In this document: positions 1-7,864 of the stretch, piece after piece
Layout: the number at the start of each line of letters is the position of its first letter
Position numbering within the stretch: the stretch's first letter is position 1
From: Acetobacter garciniae
Lineage (GTDB): Bacteria; Pseudomonadota; Alphaproteobacteria; Acetobacterales; Acetobacteraceae
Assembly (NCBI RefSeq): GCF_017377735.1
Contig: NZ_JAFVMH010000003.1
Span: 186,001-250,000 of the forward strand
Direction of reading: 5' to 3'
DNA length: 64,000 nt
Notes under the pieces: generated by a model
Seen by the model: the letters and a program-made list of their open reading frames with translations, nothing else
Databases searched by the model: none
What the model was told of the DNA's origin: nothing
Position numbers and translations under genes: made by a program

Positions 1-1294
1 CAATGCCCGCCAGGATGGCGCGCCAGCCCTGGCGGGGGGCGACAAGGCTGCTCAGCACCACGCAGCCCAGCCAGGTGGCGAAAAACCCGCCAACCTCCAC
101 GTTGGGCCATGCGGGCCCTGCGGGCGGGGCCAGCCGGTTGAGGTACAGATAAACCAGGCAGGCGCAGGGCAGGCCGGTCAGCACGCCCGCATTCAGCCGC
201 TCAAACACCACTGCGGGGCCCGATGCCGCGCTGGCCCGGCGGCGCGCGGTGTAGAACAGCAGCCCGGTGGCGACCATGGCGGTGGAGGCAAGCCCGCCCA
301 CGAACCAGAACCAGCGCAGGGTTGGCTCCATCGTGCGGCCCATATGCAGCCCATGCGCCAGGGCGGTGGCCTGTTGCGCCAGATCCGGGCGGGGGGCACC
401 CGGCCCGGCTGGGGGGCCAAGAACGCGCCCGGTGGTAGCGTCGAACGGGATGGAAACCCGGTCCAGCGCCAGGCTGCCCGGCCGTGTGGCAAAGACCGCG
501 ACCTGCCCTGGCGAAAAGCGCAGGTGTTCGGGTTCATGCCCGCTCAGGGCGCGTGTCTGCTCCAGCAGCGGGGCAAGGGGGGTTGTGGGGGCCCAATGCG
601 CCGCCACGGTTGGCCGCGGGGGTGGTGTCTCCCCCGCCCGGCCCAGTACAGGCAGCGCGTTCCCTGCCGCCAGGATCAGCCCTGTATAGGTGACCATGAC
701 ATGGAACGGCAGCACGGCCGTGCCCGTCAGCACATGTACATCCAGCAGGAACCGGGGCAGGGCGGCGCGCAGCCTGAGCGTGAAGTAATCGGGAATGACC
801 CGGGCCAGATGGATCAGGATTCCGCCCAGCAGTTCGATGGCGAACACGAAGGTAAAGGCCGCGACCAGGCGCTGGCCCCACGGGCGGGGCACGCGCAGGG
901 AATAATGGAGGTCGAAGAAAAACGTGCCCCCTTCGGTGCGGGGGGCGGTGATCACATGCCCGTCACGCGGGTCCAGCACCGGGCCGGAAAAGGCATGCCC
1001 GTCAAACCGTTCGATCCGCAAGGTGGGGTCGCGCGGGCCGGGCAGGCGCAGGAATGCCGGGGGCAGGCCATTGGCATCGTCTTGGGCAAGCATCTGGCGC
1101 GCCTGTTCCAATGCCGCGGGCGTTGCCATGCTGCGGGCGGGGACCGTGGCGGTCTGGGGCTGCATCCAGCGGGTCAGTTCCGTGTCGAATACGGCCAGCG
1201 TTCCGGTCAGGGTCATGGTGTAGATCGCCCAGCTTGAAACCAGGCCGGCCCAGCGATGCAGCCAGGACAGGCGCGCGCGGGTTTCAGGCGTCAC
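1..1294 (-). CDS. PepSY-associated transmembrane protein (C-terminus beyond window)
   Basis: Partial inner-membrane protein of the PepSY-TM family, which usually accompanies TonB-dependent siderophore receptors and is thought to help ferric-siderophore reduction or uptake. It starts at a GTG (1292-1294) that overlaps the TGA of the upstream gene as GTGA, and stays open to base 1, giving about 431 codons. Visible features are an N-terminal membrane segment after LHRWAGLV (near residues 12-30), a soluble loop with the FDLHYSLR motif typical of the family, then several hydrophobic helices. The family is normally 370-500 aa, so only the end is missing. It is third in the Fur-box operon and so is probably iron-repressed. 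The family call is from motifs and context. Confidence 0.8.
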   Translation of the reverse strand, partial: MTPETRARLSWLHRWAGLVSSWAIYTMTLTGTLAVFDTELTRWMQPQTATVPARSMATPAALEQARQMLAQDDANGLPPAFLRLPGPRDPTLRIERFDGHAFSGPVLDPRDGHVITAPRTEGGTFFFDLHYSLRVPRPWGQRLVAAFTFVFAIELLGGILIHLARVIPDYFTLRLRAALPRFLLDVHVLTGTAVLPFHVMVTYTGLILAAGNALPVLGRAGETPPPRPTVAAHWAPTTPLAPLLEQTRALSGHEPEHLRFSPGQVAVFATRPGSLALDRVSIPFDATTGRVLGPPAGPGAPRPDLAQQATALAHGLHMGRTMEPTLRWFWFVGGLASTAMVATGLLFYTARRRASAASGPAVVFERLNAGVLTGLPCACLVYLYLNRLAPPAGPAWPNVEVGGFFATWLGCVVLSSLVAPRQGWRAILAGI

Positions 1295-1698
1295 GGCGCT
1301 GTGGCCCCGCGCGGGGGCGGGGCATCCGGGCCGGGAACGGCCGATGGAGTCTGCGCCGGGGTGGGCAGGGGCACGACAAGAGCCATGGGGGCGGGTTTTA
1401 CACGCGCCCCGGCGGCAGGGGGCAAGGCCTGGGTCATGGCCAGTACCGCTGCCCCGCCCAGCATGGCGCCCAGCGGCAGCCAGAACGCCAGCCGCCGGCT
1501 GCGCACAAGGAAAGGCCACATCATGAACGGGGCTGCCGCCGCCGTTACGCACAGGCGGTAGATCTGCGCACTTTCACGCAGGGGCAGGGTGGTCAGGGAA
1601 CTGTAGAAATCGATCGCGTCCGAGCCCCATAGCACCAGGGCCGCCCACAGGCACAGGGCCCCGGCCAGCCGTGGCGCATGGGCCCGCAGTTCGCTCAC
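1291..1698 (-). CDS. small membrane protein of the iron-uptake operon
   Basis: A 135-aa protein between a TonB receptor and a PepSY protein. It begins with GTG (1696-1698) overlapping the receptor's TGA and ends in a TGA that overlaps the next gene's GTG, so all three genes are translationally coupled. Three hydrophobic stretches are visible: about residues 10-28 (AGALCLWAALVLWG), 48-65 (VTAAAAPFMMWPF) and 70-90 (AFWLPLGAMLGGAAVLA). A Pro/Ala-rich tail follows. Small membrane proteins of this size often sit between TonB receptors and PepSY proteins in proteobacteria. Their role in iron uptake is not defined, and I cannot assign this one to a named family with certainty. Confidence 0.7.
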   Translation of the reverse strand: MSELRAHAPRLAGALCLWAALVLWGSDAIDFYSSLTTLPLRESAQIYRLCVTAAAAPFMMWPFLVRSRRLAFWLPLGAMLGGAAVLAMTQALPPAAGARVKPAPMALVVPLPTPAQTPSAVPGPDAPPPRGATAP

Positions 1699-4076
1699 AG
1701 ATCGGCCGAGAGGGAAAGCTTGAACGTGCGGGGCTGGCCTTCAAGCAGGTAGCCGTTGAAGGCGGAGGCCCAGAAGCGCGTATTGGCCAGGTTGTCCACC
1801 CCGAAACGCGCGGTCAGCGGCTTGGACCCGACGCTGAACGTATAGCGGGCCGCAAGGTCGAAACGGGTCCATACCGGCAGGTGCTGCGTGTTGGCGACAT
1901 TCACCCACTGCTTGCCGGTGTTCACCACGCGCCCGATCAGCGTTGCCCCTTTCAGGAACGGCAGGTCGTATTCGATATTGCCGTTGACCGTGTAGTTGGG
2001 AATGCCAATGGCCGTATGCCCGTTATCCAGCCCGCCCTGGGTGTGCACCAGTGCCGCATCGATCAGGGTGAACCCGCCGTTGAAGCGCAGGCCCCGGATG
2101 ATCTCGCCATTGACGGTCAGTTCCATGCCGCGGTTTCTCTGCAAGCCGTTTTCACGAAAGATAAGCTGCCCGTTATTGCCGTAGGGTTCCGTATACGCGT
2201 TGGGCTGCGAAATCTGGTAGAACGCCAGCGCAGTGCTGAACCGCCCTGTATCGTATTTCGCGCCCACTTCGTATTGCACGCTCTGATAGGGTGCAAAGAC
2301 CTGGCCGAGATTGACCACATTGGCCCCCGTCGCCGTCGGCCCCTGCGACAGGCCTTCGATCCGGTTGAAATACAGCGCCGTGTTATGCGTGGGGTGGATC
2401 ACCAGGCCCACCACGGGCGTGAACGCGCCCTTGTTGTAATGGGTGCTCAGGCTGTCGTCGGATGCGTAATTATAGCCGTTTTGCAGGATGTTCTGGTACC
2501 GGAAGCCCCCCGTCAGCGCGATGCGGCCTTCCCAGAAGGTCATGGTGTCCGACAGGTACAGGCTGTACAGCTTTGTCCAGTTCGACCGCAGCGGGTCGTT
2601 CAGGTTGCCGCCTACCCAGTTCTGCGCGGGGGCTGCGATCTGGCGCGTGTTGTACAGATTGGTCGCAAGTGGGGCGGTGGGCTGGTAATACATGGCGTAG
2701 GCGGTGCTTGCGTCTTCCCACAAGGCGGAACCGCCGGCATTGATCTCATGCGCGATGGGGCCGGTATTCACATGGGCGCGAACGCCCGCGCGCGTGCTTT
2801 CGTTCATCTCGTTATAGGGCACGAACATGCTGCCTATCGTGCCATCGCCCGTGGCCGCGTTCGAGACCGTGACGGAGGAATAGGTGCCTTTTTCCTGCCC
2901 GCTCATGGCGCCGAAAGCCCCGTAGACGGTAATGTGTTTTCCAAAATCATGTTCGACGTTCAGCATACCGAACAGATAGTTCAGGTTGTTATAGGTCCAG
3001 GCCTGGCTGAAATTGTGCGACGGGGCCGCGGGCCGGGGCACGCTTGTCAGTGTGGAACCCAGGAACACGCCGCCCCGGCCCCAGTTCACGGCCTGGTTCT
3101 GGTACGCCATGTCGAGCGAAATGCGGGTGTTGTCGTCATGCCAGTCGAAATCGCCGCCCACGGCTGCATCGTGCCGGCGTTCGTGGTCGATGGAGGTTTC
3201 GCCGTCCATGCCCGCCGCGTTCAGGCGGAAGCCGAACGCCTTGTTGGCGCCGAACCGGCGGCCGAAATCAAGGGCCCCACCACCCTGGCCGCTGCTGGTA
3301 TAATCGGCGGTGATCCGGTTCAATGCCTCGGCTTCGGCATGCTTGAACAGAAGGTTGATATTGCCGCCAATGGCCGAACCGCTGGGGGCGGCCCCGTTCA
3401 GGAAGGCGCTGGCCCCGTTGAGCACCTGCACCTGGTCGTAAAGCTGGGGCGAGACAAGCTGGCGCGGCACGATGCCATACAGGCCGTTGAGCGAGATATC
3501 ATCCCCATCCACGGGGAAACCGCGAATGACGAACATTTCCGAAAAATTGCCATACCCCATGGTGGTGCGGACCGATGGGTCGTTCTCCAGCACCTGGCCC
3601 AGGGTCTGGGACTGCTGGTTGAGAATAAGGCTGGAATTGTAGCTGCGGATATTGAAGGGAACATCCAGCCCCTTCTTGGTACCCAATGCCCCAAGCTGGC
3701 CGCCGCTGGTTACCTCCATGCGGTTGTTGCGTGCCGCACGCACCACAATATCCTCGGCCTGCGCGGTCGGGCTGGCGGGCTTGCTGGCGGGCGTGGCAGC
3801 CGGCGCGGGTGCGCGCGCCACGGTGCCGGCGGCCCCTTGGGTGGCAATCTGCCCAGTCCCTTGCCCGGCACCCTGCCGCCCGCCCTGCGGCGTTGCCTGC
3901 GCAATGCGGGTGGTGTGGGCGTGGGCGGCCTGCCCCGTGGTCTGTGCCGTCGCCTGGCCCAGGGCGGGCGTGGCCGCGGGTTGCGGGGCAGCGGCGCGGG
4001 CGCCGGGCAGCCCACCCGCAAGCAGAAAACCGGTGGCCCAGGCTGCGGCACGGGCGGTGGGGAAAGGTCTGGACAT
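1695..4076 (-). CDS. TonB-dependent siderophore receptor
   Basis: Outer-membrane receptor (793 aa) that takes up a ferric siderophore using TonB energy. The start at 4074-4076 gives a signal peptide ending near GLPGARAAA. Then comes about 80 residues of Ala/Gln/Pro/Thr-rich sequence and a TonB-box-like AEDIVVRAA before the plug domain (plug motifs VFVIRGF-like 'FVIRGFPVDGDDISLNGLYG' and 'GNINLLFK'). The rest is a 22-strand-type barrel ending in the expected terminal aromatic/hydrophobic strand KLSLSADL. The open frame extends 50 codons further upstream, but that part crosses the Fur-like box and lacks signal-peptide character. The gene is first in an operon with a small membrane protein and a PepSY protein. 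The siderophore cannot be told from sequence. Confidence 0.9.
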   Translation of the reverse strand: MSRPFPTARAAAWATGFLLAGGLPGARAAAPQPAATPALGQATAQTTGQAAHAHTTRIAQATPQGGRQGAGQGTGQIATQGAAGTVARAPAPAATPASKPASPTAQAEDIVVRAARNNRMEVTSGGQLGALGTKKGLDVPFNIRSYNSSLILNQQSQTLGQVLENDPSVRTTMGYGNFSEMFVIRGFPVDGDDISLNGLYGIVPRQLVSPQLYDQVQVLNGASAFLNGAAPSGSAIGGNINLLFKHAEAEALNRITADYTSSGQGGGALDFGRRFGANKAFGFRLNAAGMDGETSIDHERRHDAAVGGDFDWHDDNTRISLDMAYQNQAVNWGRGGVFLGSTLTSVPRPAAPSHNFSQAWTYNNLNYLFGMLNVEHDFGKHITVYGAFGAMSGQEKGTYSSVTVSNAATGDGTIGSMFVPYNEMNESTRAGVRAHVNTGPIAHEINAGGSALWEDASTAYAMYYQPTAPLATNLYNTRQIAAPAQNWVGGNLNDPLRSNWTKLYSLYLSDTMTFWEGRIALTGGFRYQNILQNGYNYASDDSLSTHYNKGAFTPVVGLVIHPTHNTALYFNRIEGLSQGPTATGANVVNLGQVFAPYQSVQYEVGAKYDTGRFSTALAFYQISQPNAYTEPYGNNGQLIFRENGLQRNRGMELTVNGEIIRGLRFNGGFTLIDAALVHTQGGLDNGHTAIGIPNYTVNGNIEYDLPFLKGATLIGRVVNTGKQWVNVANTQHLPVWTRFDLAARYTFSVGSKPLTARFGVDNLANTRFWASAFNGYLLEGQPRTFKLSLSADL

Positions 4077-4117
4077 TGGGCGGGACTCTTTGGTTCGCGG
4101 GCCTGTGAGGTGCACCG

Positions 4118-4138
4118 TGATAATGCGAGTTATTATCA
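4118..4138 (-). promoter_or_regulatory. Fur box upstream of TonB receptor
   Basis: A 21-bp inverted repeat, TGATAAT-N7-ATTATCA, with perfect 7-bp arms lies 42-62 bp upstream of the receptor start. It closely matches the classical Fur consensus GATAATGATAATCATTATC (6 bp on each flank). This predicts iron-dependent repression of the TonB receptor operon. The SDR gene lies in the opposite direction 240 bp away and could in principle share the region, but the spacing fits the receptor better. Confidence 0.8.
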
Positions 4139-4379
4139 ATATCAAGGTGCCTGACGCTGGGCAGGTGCGGTTTTTCAGCATGGAGGGCCATGGGCTGGTC
4201 CCGCTACCCAATGGCGGCCGCACCACGGCCTCCGCGCAAAATTGGCCTTATCGGCCCGGCTGCTGATAGACTTGGCCCATGGTTTCCACAAGGCCCCGGC
4301 ACAAAGCCGCCCTGCATGACGCGCAAGGCCCCAGGCACGCGGCTTTTGCCCCGGCCCCCAACAACAGGTGTGTAAAGAC

Positions 4380-5186
4380 ATGACAGACACAGCAACCGCG
4401 CCATCCCGCACCGGTGCCCCGGCCACGCCCCCGTCTCGCATCGCGCTGGTAACCGGGGCTTCCGCCGGGTTCGGTGCCGCCATTACCCGCCGCCTGGTGC
4501 AGGACGGCTTTGGCGTGATCGCCACCGCCCGGCGGCAGAACCGGCTGGACGCCCTGGCCCGGGAACTGGGCAGTGCCGTCCTGCCGCTGGAACTGGACGT
4601 GACCGATCATGCCGCCATACGCGCTTTGCCCGCCAGCCTGCCCGAAGCCTGGCGCGCGGTGGATGTGCTGGTGAATAATGCCGGGCTTGCACTCGGGCTG
4701 GACAAGGCCTGGCAGGCCGACAGCGACGATTGGGAGACCATGATCGCCACCAATGTCAGCGGTGTGGTGGAAATGACGCGCGCGCTCCTGCCCGGCATGG
4801 TCGAACGCAATCGCGGGCATATTGTCATGCTGGGCAGCACGGCGGGGCGCTATGCCTATCCGGGCGCGAATGTGTACGGGGCCACCAAGGCGTTTGTCGC
4901 CCAGTTTTCGCAAAACCTGCGCAGCGACCTGCTGGGGCGCGCCGTCAGGGTGACCAACGTGGCCCCCGGCCTGTGCGGCGGGAGCGAGTTCAGTCTGGTG
5001 CGCCTGCGCGATGCTGCAAAGGCCGAGGCCGTCTACGACAAGACCAAGCCGCTCCTGCCCGAGGATATAGCCGAAACCGTATCCTGGGTGGTGAACCTGC
5101 CGGCCCATGTCAACATCAACATGGTCGAGATGATGCCGATCTGCCAGGCATCGGCCGGGCTGGCGGTCGACCGCACGATGGGCTGA
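4380..5186 (+). CDS. ydfG: YdfG-like short-chain dehydrogenase (NADP-dependent 3-hydroxy acid / serine dehydrogenase)
   Basis: A 268-aa classical SDR. Visible are the cofactor motif TGASAGFG (near residue 24), NNAG (near 100), catalytic Ser in MLGSTAG and the YGATK pair. The C-terminal block PEDIAETVSWVVNLPAHVNINMVEMMP is strongly YdfG-like (shown here in pieces: PEDIAETVSWV, PAHVNINMVEMMP). YdfG enzymes oxidise L-serine and 3-hydroxy acids and reduce malonic semialdehyde with NADP(H). I chose the ATG at 4380; an in-frame GTG lies 12 bases upstream. The usual GLVGGTEFS is GLCGGSEFS here. A strong hairpin plus T-run terminator follows, so it appears to be a single-gene unit. Confidence 0.88.
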   Translation: MTDTATAPSRTGAPATPPSRIALVTGASAGFGAAITRRLVQDGFGVIATARRQNRLDALARELGSAVLPLELDVTDHAAIRALPASLPEAWRAVDVLVNNAGLALGLDKAWQADSDDWETMIATNVSGVVEMTRALLPGMVERNRGHIVMLGSTAGRYAYPGANVYGATKAFVAQFSQNLRSDLLGRAVRVTNVAPGLCGGSEFSLVRLRDAAKAEAVYDKTKPLLPEDIAETVSWVVNLPAHVNINMVEMMPICQASAGLAVDRTMG

Positions 5187-5207
5187 ACGCCCCGGCCCTG
5201 CCAGGAC

Positions 5208-5231
5208 GGGGGCAGGCCTATGCCCCCTTTT
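5208..5231 (+). terminator. rho-independent terminator of the SDR gene
   Basis: GGGGGCA and TGCCCCC arms (7 bp, perfect) surround a 6-base loop and are followed directly by TTTT, 22 bases after the dehydrogenase stop codon. This is the clearest intrinsic terminator in the window. Confidence 0.8.
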
Positions 5232-5633
5232 GGTAGCGCCAGATCACGGCAGGTAGGGTCATGTCGCCCCTGCCGTCGCAAATTAATGGCGAATAAAAAT
5301 CGTATAATATATGGGGCTGCTGCTGCGCAGGATTCGCCGGGAAACCGGCAGTTTTACACGCTGGCATGCGCCTGCGTGGCCGGAACGCGGGACAGTGCCT
5401 TTAAAGCACGTGCAGGAAAACGATTATACACAGTATAGGGGCATATAGTCGTTTTCAGATCGGATAATATTGACATACCAAAATTCAACGATCATATATC
5501 GTTTACAAGCGCATCCATAATGCGTTCATATATGTGGAATTAGAGAACCACCTGTCCATGGGTTGAAAAGCCTGCCCAGCGTGGTGGCAGAGGCTCCCGC
5601 AGCCAGACAGGTGGAGAACGGAGGGAACAACGC
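5232..5633. other. AT-rich intergenic region with a possible promoter
   Basis: About 400 bases with no convincing gene, clearly richer in A/T than the flanks. A TTGACA at 5470-5475 followed 17 bases later by CATATA (5493-5498) could be a sigma-70-type promoter for the small ORF at 5634. Several short TA-rich palindromes (e.g. around CGATCATATATCG) are present. An ORF of about 70 codons covers part of this stretch but has no ribosome-binding site or protein-like composition. Confidence 0.4.
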
Positions 5634-5771
5634 ATGGCGATTTATATGCGCGAAGGGGCTGCGGCCTGCGTGGTCGCAGGGGTTGCGTTGCTGGCGGTCT
5701 GCCTGGGTGACCCCCATGGGCTGAGCCTGTCCGCCCTGTCGGATGCCGCATCCTGCCTGTTCCGGTACTGA
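5634..5771 (+). CDS. putative 45-aa membrane peptide
   Basis: A short ORF that starts with ATG at 5634 preceded by GGAGGGAAC, a near-ideal Shine-Dalgarno sequence 7 or so bases upstream, and ends at TGA 5769-5771. The peptide has a single hydrophobic core (AAACVVAGVALLAVCLG, residues about 9-25) followed by a short tail with a second cysteine. It could be a small single-span membrane protein. A candidate promoter lies about 160 bases upstream. No family is recognised. Confidence rests on the ribosome-binding site and the hydrophobic segment alone. Confidence 0.4.
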   Translation: MAIYMREGAAACVVAGVALLAVCLGDPHGLSLSALSDAASCLFRY

Positions 5772-5924
5772 GCCATACGGCGCAATCTCTGGCAGGGGTA
5801 GCCAGGGCGGGCATGCCTGATCGGCGCCGGCCTGTCGTTTTGGGGCGGCCCGGGCTTGATTTTGCCGGGGCGGCTGCACATCCTTTCTGAAAGGAAAAAC
5901 CACCAGCAGCGGGAGTACGACCCC

Positions 5925-6089
5925 ATGCCATGGACCCCGGACGATGCGCCCAAGCATACGCACAAGGCCGATACGCAGGAACTGAAGCAGCTCTGGGCCA
6001 AGGTCGCCAACGAAACGCTGGATCGCACCGGCAATGAGGGCCGCGCGATCCGCGAGGCCAATGCCGTGGTGGGTCGGCAGGCGGAATAG
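5925..6089 (+). CDS. conserved small basic/acidic hypothetical protein (54 aa)
   Basis: A 54-aa protein starting MPWTPDDAPKHTHKA, with the pattern QLWAKVANETL and EGRAIREANAVVG. Small proteins with this N-terminus and a K-x-W-A-x-V-A-N core recur in rhizobia and other alphaproteobacteria, usually without an assigned function. It resembles ChaB-like short proteins only loosely. The ATG at 5925 is chosen because GGGAG lies about 10 bases upstream; 23 further upstream codons are open but not protein-like. It lies between the 45-aa ORF and a convergent amidase gene. Confidence 0.65.
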   Translation: MPWTPDDAPKHTHKADTQELKQLWAKVANETLDRTGNEGRAIREANAVVGRQAE

Positions 6090-6140
6090 CCCGGTCTGCG
6101 GTGGTCCGTTTCCGGCGGGCTTTTGCGCGGCGCGTTTGTG

Positions 6141-7505
6141 TCAGGCTTTGAGCAGGCGTTCGATCCGGGCAGCCAGGTGGAACAACGCGGTATCCCCCCC
6201 GTTGCGGCCCATCAGCATCAGCCCCACCGGGGCCTCTCCCGGTATGTGGATGGGCAGGCTGATGGCGCACAGGTCCAGAAAATTCGCGATAGCCGTATTG
6301 CGCAGCAGCAGCAGGTTGATGGCGGCGTAATGCGCGTCATCCGCAAGGCTGTCGATCGTCGGGGCGATGATCGGCACGGTGGGCAGGATCACCGCATCGT
6401 AGTGCTGCATGATATCCGCGGCCTGGCGGATCAGCCGCGTACGTGTGGCCAGCAGGGTAATATAATCCGTCGCACTCTGCTCACGGCCCCGCAGGATACG
6501 CCGCAGCACAAAGGGGTCGTACTGCTGTTCATGCGCTTGCAGCAAAGGCAGGTGCCATGCCAGCGATTCCGCCGCCGTAAACCCACCCTTGCCATTGGCC
6601 GTGGCGATATCGGTCACCGGCGGGCACGCAAATTCCTCCAGACCCACGCCCTTGGCCGACAGGGTGCGCAGGCAGGTCTCCCACGTGCGGGCGACGGTGT
6701 CGTCCATGCCGTCCAGCACCAGCGTATTCAAGATCCCCAGCCTTGGGGTGCCGCCGTCGCGCCCGCTTGGGGCATCTGGCAGGTTCAGGGTGCCGGTGGC
6801 CATCAGGCTGTCGGCGGCCCAGCAGCAGGCCACGCTGCGGCCCAGGCTGCCGACGGAATCCAGCGTGGTGGAAAGCGGCACCGTGCCGTCGGTGGAAATA
6901 CGCGCAGCCGTTGGCTTGTAGCCCACCAGCCCCGTCAGGGCGGCGGGAATACGACATGACCCCCCCGTATCGCTGCCAATGCCGACAAAGGCCATGCCGT
7001 CGGTCACGGATATGGCCGCCCCGGATGACGACCCGCCGGGAATACGCCTGTCCTCGCGCCGCCAGGGGTTGGCGGGCGTGCCGTAATGCGGGTTGATCCC
7101 CACGCCGGAAAAGGCAAATTCGGTCATGGTCGTCCGGCCCATGCCCAGCAGGCCAGCGGCTTTCAGGCGGGCAATGGCGGGGGCGTCCGTGGCGGCGGCT
7201 GGGGCATCGGCCAGCACGGTGGAGCCCGCGCGGGTCACATTTCCTGCTTCATCGAACAGGTCCTTGACCGAAACCGGCACCCCGGCCACGGCAGAAGGTG
7301 CACGCCCGGCCTTGCGCTGGGTGTCCACAGTGTCGGCCTGCGCACGCACCTGTTCGGCATGCACGCTCATGAACGTGCGCGCGCCTTCGCCCTGCGGGTC
7401 GGCAATACGGGCCAGCGCAGCTTCCACCAGGGTGCGGCTGCTTACGCGGCCAGAAGCCAGGGCTTGTGCGGCCTGGAGCAATGTCATGGGGGAAGAAGGC
7501 TGCAT
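6141..7505 (-). CDS. amidase (amidase-signature family)
   Basis: A 454-aa amidase-signature hydrolase that cleaves a carboxamide or related C-N bond. The Ser-cisSer-Lys triad is visible: Lys in VSVKDLFDEAG, the Gly/Ser-rich GGSSSGAA, and the nucleophile Ser in GSDTGGSCRIPAAL. The length fits family members of 450-500 aa. I chose the ATG at 7503-7505 (MQPSSPMTLLQ); a second ATG six codons on is possible, and 23 open codons upstream look non-coding. No GatB/GatC genes are nearby and the sequence lacks GatA-type context, so a catabolic or detoxifying amidase is more likely than the tRNA-dependent amidotransferase. The substrate is unknown. Confidence 0.85.
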   Translation of the reverse strand: MQPSSPMTLLQAAQALASGRVSSRTLVEAALARIADPQGEGARTFMSVHAEQVRAQADTVDTQRKAGRAPSAVAGVPVSVKDLFDEAGNVTRAGSTVLADAPAAATDAPAIARLKAAGLLGMGRTTMTEFAFSGVGINPHYGTPANPWRREDRRIPGGSSSGAAISVTDGMAFVGIGSDTGGSCRIPAALTGLVGYKPTAARISTDGTVPLSTTLDSVGSLGRSVACCWAADSLMATGTLNLPDAPSGRDGGTPRLGILNTLVLDGMDDTVARTWETCLRTLSAKGVGLEEFACPPVTDIATANGKGGFTAAESLAWHLPLLQAHEQQYDPFVLRRILRGREQSATDYITLLATRTRLIRQAADIMQHYDAVILPTVPIIAPTIDSLADDAHYAAINLLLLRNTAIANFLDLCAISLPIHIPGEAPVGLMLMGRNGGDTALFHLAARIERLLKA

Positions 7506-7864
7506 GGTGCGAAATTCCGTATCGTTGGCGGAGCGAGGCGGCACCCCGCCCCATTCCTTTTTCATACATCCCACGCCCTATCAATACGCCGCATGGTCGC
7601 GGGCCGATCAAATCGGCCGGGACGGGCCCCCCACAGGATGGGGCTGGTATCATGGTCCGGGCATTTTGCTCCATGCGTCAAGACATCGGGAAAGGGTTTT
7701 GAAAGGGGTGCGCTCCGTCAAGGCACGAACCACCAGGCAGCGGTTTGGGGAGTGTTGCGTCAAAAAATCGGTAAAAATGCTCCTGCGCCGAGTTTGTTGT
7801 TGCCAAATACCGGCCTGTTGTCACTCTTTTTCAAAGAAGCAATCTTTCACGAGGAGTATCCGGT
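7506..7864. other. intergenic region between amidase and Hint-domain gene
   Basis: About 360 bases between two divergently transcribed genes and therefore likely to carry both promoters. It contains a perfect hairpin, GGCCGAT-CAA-ATCGGCC (7602-7618). The last 100 bases are less GC-rich and end with CACGAGGAGTATCCGGT, the ribosome-binding site of the Hint gene. I see no gene in it. Confidence 0.5.

Noticed and set aside
344..1237. 297-codon plus-strand ORF opposite the PepSY gene
   Set aside because: Antisense frame in GC-rich DNA; the minus strand gives a recognised membrane protein throughout.
1671..4154. 827-codon plus-strand ORF
   Set aside because: It is the antisense of the TonB receptor, with no protein-like pattern, and the receptor is clear.
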